Positions 5,265 to 9,469 of a stretch of DNA of 9,469 nt are shown here, piece by piece; the first letter of the stretch is position 1; each line of letters starts with the position of its first letter. This DNA comes from an uncultured Clostridiaceae bacterium (GTDB lineage Bacteria; Bacillota; Clostridia; Lachnospirales; Lachnospiraceae): assembly GCA_947175805.1 (NCBI GenBank), contig CAMWOF010000072.1:1-9469 (forward strand), in the 5' to 3' direction. The notes under the pieces were generated by a model, which was not told where the DNA came from, did no database searches, and saw only the letters and a list, made by a program, of their open reading frames with translations. A program made the translations under genes and the position numbers.

Positions 5265-8200
5265 TACTAGAAACCCCCTTTTTTATGATATCTCCCTGCT
5301 GAGACGCTGCCTCAACAGGCACTGACTCTATAATACTTTCCTCACCCGGCTCCGCTCCGGGAAAAACCGGCTTTTTTCTCTTTGTTGACAGCACGGCCAA
5401 TGCTGCAAAGATGCACCAGCCTGCAACTGACAATATTATACCATACTTAAGACCATCTGTGGTATACTTAAATTCAATTTTATGGGTGCTTTTTTCCAGT
5501 TCAACACCGATAAATCCATCTAAAAGCTCTGTAATATCATATTCTATGCCATCTACATAGACACGCCAGCCGTCATCGTAGGGAATTGATGTAAATAACA
5601 ATCCATCCTCCAGACAGTCAATCTGTCCCTCAATGCTGCCATCCTTATAGGCAACCTCCGTCATAACCGTCTCTGACAACTGCCGGTATACCTCCTCATA
5701 CAATATACTGTCATAATATGCAGAATACAAATTCAGGGTTCCCTCCAGGTTCCCACCGGAATTCAACAGATATTCCAGCTCAATCTTCTGTCCTGCCGTT
5801 ACCTGTCCAATATGGAAAATCTGTCCCTGGTGACGCTCCTGGCTCTGCTCTAAATCATCAATGTACAGTGTGATATTTTTGATATTTGAGCCCTTGCAAT
5901 TTACATAGAGGTCCATATCCATGGGTGCCTCAAAAACAGCCGAAATCTTTGTTGCATTCGTATTCTGTCTTGTATACGAAAGCTGATGCAGGGAACCATC
6001 AAAAGTGACGCTGCCGTTGTCAGAGGATACCTCGCAGTCAACGTCAAACTTTGTAAACAAATTCGTCTGGATGTCGGTTGCGGCATGGACAATATTGTTC
6101 TGCATGTCAAATACATCCCAGGTAGCCATATCCAAATCCGCCAACGCATCATTTACAATAAATCCAATCGGAAGGTAATACGGATTTTCAAACAGGCTCA
6201 CACCGCCTTCCTCCACCACATAGCGGAAACCCAGTCTGTTATATGCGTCTTCCCGCACCAGCGCATATTTTACATTTAACAGAGAATTTGTAAGGGGCGT
6301 GGAGCCGTGATACAAATACTCATTTGCCCCGGTATAAAAGCCTAGCTTTCCCATCGCCGTAACCATATGCCCCGGCACCGTAGAACCAAAAATACCGATA
6401 CTGTGCAGATTATGCCAGGTCGCCTCATCCAACATTCTGGATTTTAACAGGTCTGCCCGGAAAAATTCCGTACCGCTTTCCTTCTCCATAAATTCCTTCA
6501 GCAGCGAAACTGACTCCGTATCACACAAATACTGGTCGGTGTTTACGCTGCCGTTGTCTACAAAGCCATAAATCCCATTGCCCACCATTTCAATAGATGC
6601 AAATATAGTAAACAGGACTGCAAAGGTACGCTTTCTCAGCTTCCCCGATGCATACAGGCAACTCAGTACACAATATATATCTATGAATATCACGGATACA
6701 ATATAACAATAGACAGGCAGCTTGGTCTCACAGAAGGCATATAACCCCAGCACAGACAGCATTAAAAATATGGTACAAATAAGCACATAATTTTCATTCT
6801 TTTTGCTGTGCAGATGTCTGAGCGCCTGTTCCGTCATCAAAATCAGCAGCATAATAAACAAAAAAGAAAATCTGTTCGGAATTCCGTACTGATTGTGGAA
6901 GGCATGCCAAATATAGTTTAACAGCTCATTGTTCATACTTGCCGCCAAAAATGCCAGCATCAGCACATAGCGAATTCTCGTCCACAGGGCAATCTTTTTC
7001 TGCAGCAAAAACAATACCGCCCCCATTAATACAAAACAGCCGCAATACAAATTGGCGCCGCCGTCAAAGGTCTGATTCGTAATCGGCTCGCAGGCCGCCA
7101 GCAGCTTCTGTAAAATATCCAGTATATTTCCGTACCAACTGCTCTTTGGAAGCGATATATCGCCCCCGGAAGCAGTATTCATAATGCCAAAGTAAGCCGG
7201 CAGCAGCACAAACGCCGCCATTGCCCCTGACATCAGGGATGCAATGGCAAACCTGATACCGTGCACAAAAAAGTTTTTTACGGTTCTATGTGTATACATG
7301 AAAAACCAGAACACCAGAAAAACGCATACAATGAAACCAATATAGTAATTGCAGAACAGTCCGTAAAACAGGCAAAGGCAGTACAGCCTGTAATCTCCCC
7401 GCTCCATAAGCCGCTCAAAGCCAAGAAGAATCAAAGGAAAAATCATGATGACATCCATCCACATGGTACACCAGTTATACCCGACTACATAGGTATTGAA
7501 GGTATACGCCAGGGACAGCGCTACAATCAAAATATCCTGCCTAAGCCCGTCTCTTTTATGCTTTAGGAAGTATGTCATCGTAAAACTGGTCAACAATATT
7601 TTCAGCGTCAGCACCAGGCTGATACCGTCGGTCAAATGCCCCTTGTCAAACACCAGCAAAAGCAAATTCAGAGGACTGGCCAGATAATAAGCAAACAGGG
7701 ACAAAAAATTGCCCCCCATCCCCACATTCCATGTATACTGCAGGCTGCCGCCATTCATCAGCTTTTCATAATACTCTGAAAAAAACGGGACATACTGGTG
7801 AATACCATCAATCAACATCATGTTATGTCCACCAAAGGGACCCAGCTTATTGGCAATCCAGACGATGAGCATCAACACCGCAGTAATGCCCACGCTCCAA
7901 ACATAGCTTATATTTTTAGCGTACCACTGCCGCATTGTAAGCGGCTCTCTTCTCCTGCCGAACACAAAACATTTACTGATAATAAAATTCAATATCAGTA
8001 TGATAACCTGCACCAAAAGCTTTGCCAGGAAATCGTGCATCCCCATCTGTCCAATCAGCAGCAGCGGCAAAATAAGCTCCACCAGCATAGTAAAAAGGCG
8101 TCCGCCGACAAAAGCGGCACCCTCCCGCACCCATCCGGCCACAGTATAATCCCGGCTTCTGAACACAACTACCTTATTCATATAAAACGCAAAGATAATG

Positions 8201-8358
8201 GCACAGACAATACCGGAAAAATTACTTACCGTAAAGCCTAACCGCAGTACATACCGAAGCAGAGAAAACACTGCAAGATTTACAAATGTTGTCATGCCGC
8301 CCACTATGATATAGCGGACGGCTGAATTTTGGTATAACCTTTGTATGAAAGTCTTCAT
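5110..8358 (-). CDS. GtrA-YfhO fusion membrane protein (lipid-linked sugar flippase plus GT-C-type glycosyltransferase)
   Basis: A 1082-aa polytopic membrane protein. Residues 1-135 form a complete GtrA-like domain of four membrane helices (RYIIVGGMTTFVNL at 15-28, MNKVVVFRS at 60-68, closing NFIISKCFVF at 124-133). GtrA/GtcA proteins are thought to flip undecaprenyl-phosphate sugars. From about 145 a YfhO-like protein follows: an early motif LIDGIHQYVPFFSEYY (182-197), a WNVGMGGNFLSL loop (210-221), many helices to about 598, a large predicted outer domain (600-965) with the late YfhO signature SIPYDDGWRVYVDG (924-937), and one last helix (972-990). In Bacillus subtilis, YfhO works with CsbB and GtcA to glycosylate lipoteichoic acid. 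ATG 8358 has AGAGGAA in front. The tail after about 1025 is Gly/Ser/Asp-rich and is read from DNA that also encodes the GalU N-terminus, so it may not be the functional C-terminus. The acceptor polymer is unknown. Confidence 0.9.
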   Translation of the reverse strand: MKTFIQRLYQNSAVRYIIVGGMTTFVNLAVFSLLRYVLRLGFTVSNFSGIVCAIIFAFYMNKVVVFRSRDYTVAGWVREGAAFVGGRLFTMLVELILPLLLIGQMGMHDFLAKLLVQVIILILNFIISKCFVFGRRREPLTMRQWYAKNISYVWSVGITAVLMLIVWIANKLGPFGGHNMMLIDGIHQYVPFFSEYYEKLMNGGSLQYTWNVGMGGNFLSLFAYYLASPLNLLLLVFDKGHLTDGISLVLTLKILLTSFTMTYFLKHKRDGLRQDILIVALSLAYTFNTYVVGYNWCTMWMDVIMIFPLILLGFERLMERGDYRLYCLCLFYGLFCNYYIGFIVCVFLVFWFFMYTHRTVKNFFVHGIRFAIASLMSGAMAAFVLLPAYFGIMNTASGGDISLPKSSWYGNILDILQKLLAACEPITNQTFDGGANLYCGCFVLMGAVLFLLQKKIALWTRIRYVLMLAFLAASMNNELLNYIWHAFHNQYGIPNRFSFLFIMLLILMTEQALRHLHSKKNENYVLICTIFLMLSVLGLYAFCETKLPVYCYIVSVIFIDIYCVLSCLYASGKLRKRTFAVLFTIFASIEMVGNGIYGFVDNGSVNTDQYLCDTESVSLLKEFMEKESGTEFFRADLLKSRMLDEATWHNLHSIGIFGSTVPGHMVTAMGKLGFYTGANEYLYHGSTPLTNSLLNVKYALVREDAYNRLGFRYVVEEGGVSLFENPYYLPIGFIVNDALADLDMATWDVFDMQNNIVHAATDIQTNLFTKFDVDCEVSSDNGSVTFDGSLHQLSYTRQNTNATKISAVFEAPMDMDLYVNCKGSNIKNITLYIDDLEQSQERHQGQIFHIGQVTAGQKIELEYLLNSGGNLEGTLNLYSAYYDSILYEEVYRQLSETVMTEVAYKDGSIEGQIDCLEDGLLFTSIPYDDGWRVYVDGIEYDITELLDGFIGVELEKSTHKIEFKYTTDGLKYGIILSVAGWCIFAALAVLSTKRKKPVFPGAEPGEESIIESVPVEAASQQGDIIKKGVSSIEEANQEGDYSGSRAGDAIPSGDQGDSQGDASDSGYSNDSVHYSGSGGQRD
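5274..5284 (-). other. A6G5 run: slippery A AAA AAG heptamer, homopolymer and galU ribosome binding site in one
   Basis: The GtrA-YfhO frame reads ATA AAA AAG GGG GTT (5272-5286), so the dnaX-type heptamer A AAA AAG is in the correct phase for -1 slippage. A -1 shift gives GGG GGT TTC TAG, ending at 5267, two bases before the galU TTG. The same run supplies the galU Shine-Dalgarno sequence. Length change by one base would give either that stop or an in-frame join to galU. Whether slippage occurs is not shown by the sequence. Confidence 0.5.
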
Positions 8359-8407
8359 GTTACAATTCCTCTAAAAATATTCTGTCCTTCCCAGAGCAAA
8401 ACAGAAC

Positions 8408-9469
8408 CTATTTACTATTCTCAACTGCTGCCATCAGATATGCCAGCGGGGAATTCCAATAAATCGTTACTTCATTGCAGGAGAAGCTCTGGCTGTTATC
8501 CGCATAGCACTGTGGCTTTTTTGTATTTAAAAATACCGCTTTCGTATACGGATCCTCCAAATCACCGTCAGGCCCGCCTACCAGCATACCCGGCATACAT
8601 GTTCCCAACACCTGTGACGGTCTGTGATGCGGATTCTGCGGACTAATAGTTCCTGCACCGGTAATAAAGCAATAACCGGTACTGTTGACACCCATCAGAT
8701 AATGCAGCTGATCCGCAGCATAGGAGACATATTCCTCGTTTGGTGAAATGTCATTTGCCATCAAAAACATCATGCCATGGTTTGCAACTATCATATTGCT
8801 TCCCCAGACATAATCCTTACAAGCATTTCTGTATCCGTTTGCCTTTGCCTTTTCGAGATAATCATCTGTGGCTGCAAAAAATTTAGTTTTAATAAATTCC
8901 TCGGTAGCCGCATCTTTATTTTCCGCTGTAAGATAAGCATATGCAGCATATAGGCCTACATTTGCCCAGCCCAGCTCCTCATATCGAGCCGACTCCATTA
9001 CAGACTTTACGCCATCCTGATAAACGGCATCCTGCGTGGTTTTGTATAGCTCTGCGGCTGCCCATAGAAGCTCATCCACGTAAGAGGAGTCCGGATACTC
9101 GCCGGTAACAACATCCCCCGGATTCTTGAATCCGCCCTTTTGTTCCGTGGTAGATACATAGGCATAGGCCTTCTTTGCCGCCTCTAAGCAATTTGCCGCA
9201 AAATCCTTGTCCGTCTCCGCATACACTCTGCCCGCCATTGCCATGACTGCCGCAAAGTCACCGGTAGCACAGTTGGAAATCGGTGAAACAATCAGTTCAT
9301 CCGTCTCATCCTGAGGCATCACCGTCTCCGGAAACACCTCACAGGTAACCTTATGGTAAACGCCGCCGCTTGCTGAATCCTGCATCTTCATCAGCCATTC
9401 CAATTCATACCTGACTTCATCTAAAACATCACTGACGCCGTTGCCGCTCTCCGGAATTCCCATATCATC
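8408..9469 (-). CDS. Glycoside hydrolase family 9 (endoglucanase-type), C-terminal part (5' end outside window)
   Basis: GH9 enzymes are inverting beta-1,4-glucanases (cellulases and related). 353 residues of the (alpha/alpha)6 barrel are present. The frame stays open to the window edge, and the ATG at 9463 lies inside the family motif (IPESGNGVSDVLDEVRYELE, followed by WLMKMQ), so it is not the start. Numbering from that Met, the active-site region PHHRPS is at 278-283 and the catalytic-acid segment NEVTIYWNSPL at 330-340 (Glu331, preceded by Asp322). The catalytic base motif (DxGD) and any signal peptide or N-terminal Ig-like domain lie outside. The protein ends 20 residues after Glu331, so there is no C-terminal dockerin, cellulose-binding module or anchor. 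The stop is 49 nt before the GtrA-YfhO start. With GalU and YfhO next to it, it may act on the cell's own beta-glucan rather than on food cellulose; that is inference. Confidence 0.92.
   Translation of the reverse strand, partial: DDMGIPESGNGVSDVLDEVRYELEWLMKMQDSASGGVYHKVTCEVFPETVMPQDETDELIVSPISNCATGDFAAVMAMAGRVYAETDKDFAANCLEAAKKAYAYVSTTEQKGGFKNPGDVVTGEYPDSSYVDELLWAAAELYKTTQDAVYQDGVKSVMESARYEELGWANVGLYAAYAYLTAENKDAATEEFIKTKFFAATDDYLEKAKANGYRNACKDYVWGSNMIVANHGMMFLMANDISPNEEYVSYAADQLHYLMGVNSTGYCFITGAGTISPQNPHHRPSQVLGTCMPGMLVGGPDGDLEDPYTKAVFLNTKKPQCYADNSQSFSCNEVTIYWNSPLAYLMAAVENSK

Noticed and set aside
7798..8241. A 147-codon plus-strand frame (and similar ones at 3148-3633 and 3708-4142)
   Set aside because: These are antisense to conserved membrane or kinase coding sequence, with odd composition and no start signals.
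8371..8406. TTCTGT/ACAGAA inverted repeat followed by T5 just after the GH9 stop, as a terminator between GH9 and GtrA-YfhO
   Set aside because: The stem is only 6 AT-rich pairs with a 15-nt loop. At best it would be a leaky attenuator.

Overview
The window looks like a chromosomal segment from a Gram-positive anaerobe of the Clostridia, most likely Lachnospiraceae-like. This is an inference from gene content and protein style: a Firmicutes-type Tad pilus operon, a DUF2508-like (YaaL-type) small protein, a GH9 glycanase, and YfhO and GtrA membrane modules with GalU. It holds seven genes, two of them cut by the window edges. I see no rRNA, tRNA, CRISPR array, transposase or phage gene.

Left part (1-2143, minus strand) is the start of a tad (tight adherence / Flp-type pilus) operon. 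Transcription begins at a near-consensus promoter (2115-2143) and runs leftward through a TadV/CpaA prepilin peptidase, a TadZ/CpaE-like ATPase, and the N-terminal 234 residues of a TadA/CpaF secretion ATPase that leaves the window at base 1. The TadZ gene has an in-frame TGA three codons after its best-placed start, so its N-terminal receiver-like segment is cut off unless translation restarts 13 codons downstream.

Middle part (2144-2582) has a divergent promoter, one small plus-strand gene (DUF2508-like, 66 aa), and about 150 bases holding a long imperfect hairpin between the convergent ends of that gene and a histidine kinase.

Right part (2583-9469, minus strand) is a close-packed set read leftward: the C-terminal part of a GH9 glycoside hydrolase, a GtrA-YfhO fusion membrane protein, GalU (UTP-glucose-1-phosphate uridylyltransferase), and a membrane hybrid histidine kinase. 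The gaps are 49 nt, a 155-nt overlap and 12 nt, so the last three at least look co-transcribed. A reasonable reading is a cell-surface glycan module: GalU makes UDP-glucose, a lipid-linked sugar is flipped by the GtrA part and transferred outside the membrane by the YfhO part, GH9 trims a beta-glucan, and the kinase senses and signals. The GT2 enzyme that would charge the lipid carrier is not in the window.

The most notable points are the GtrA-YfhO gene fusion; its 3' end, where an A6G5 run (containing A AAA AAG in the correct phase) sits exactly at the galU ribosome binding site and decides between a 155-nt overlap with galU, an immediate stop, or a fusion to galU; the premature stop in tadZ; and a repeat-rich tad promoter.
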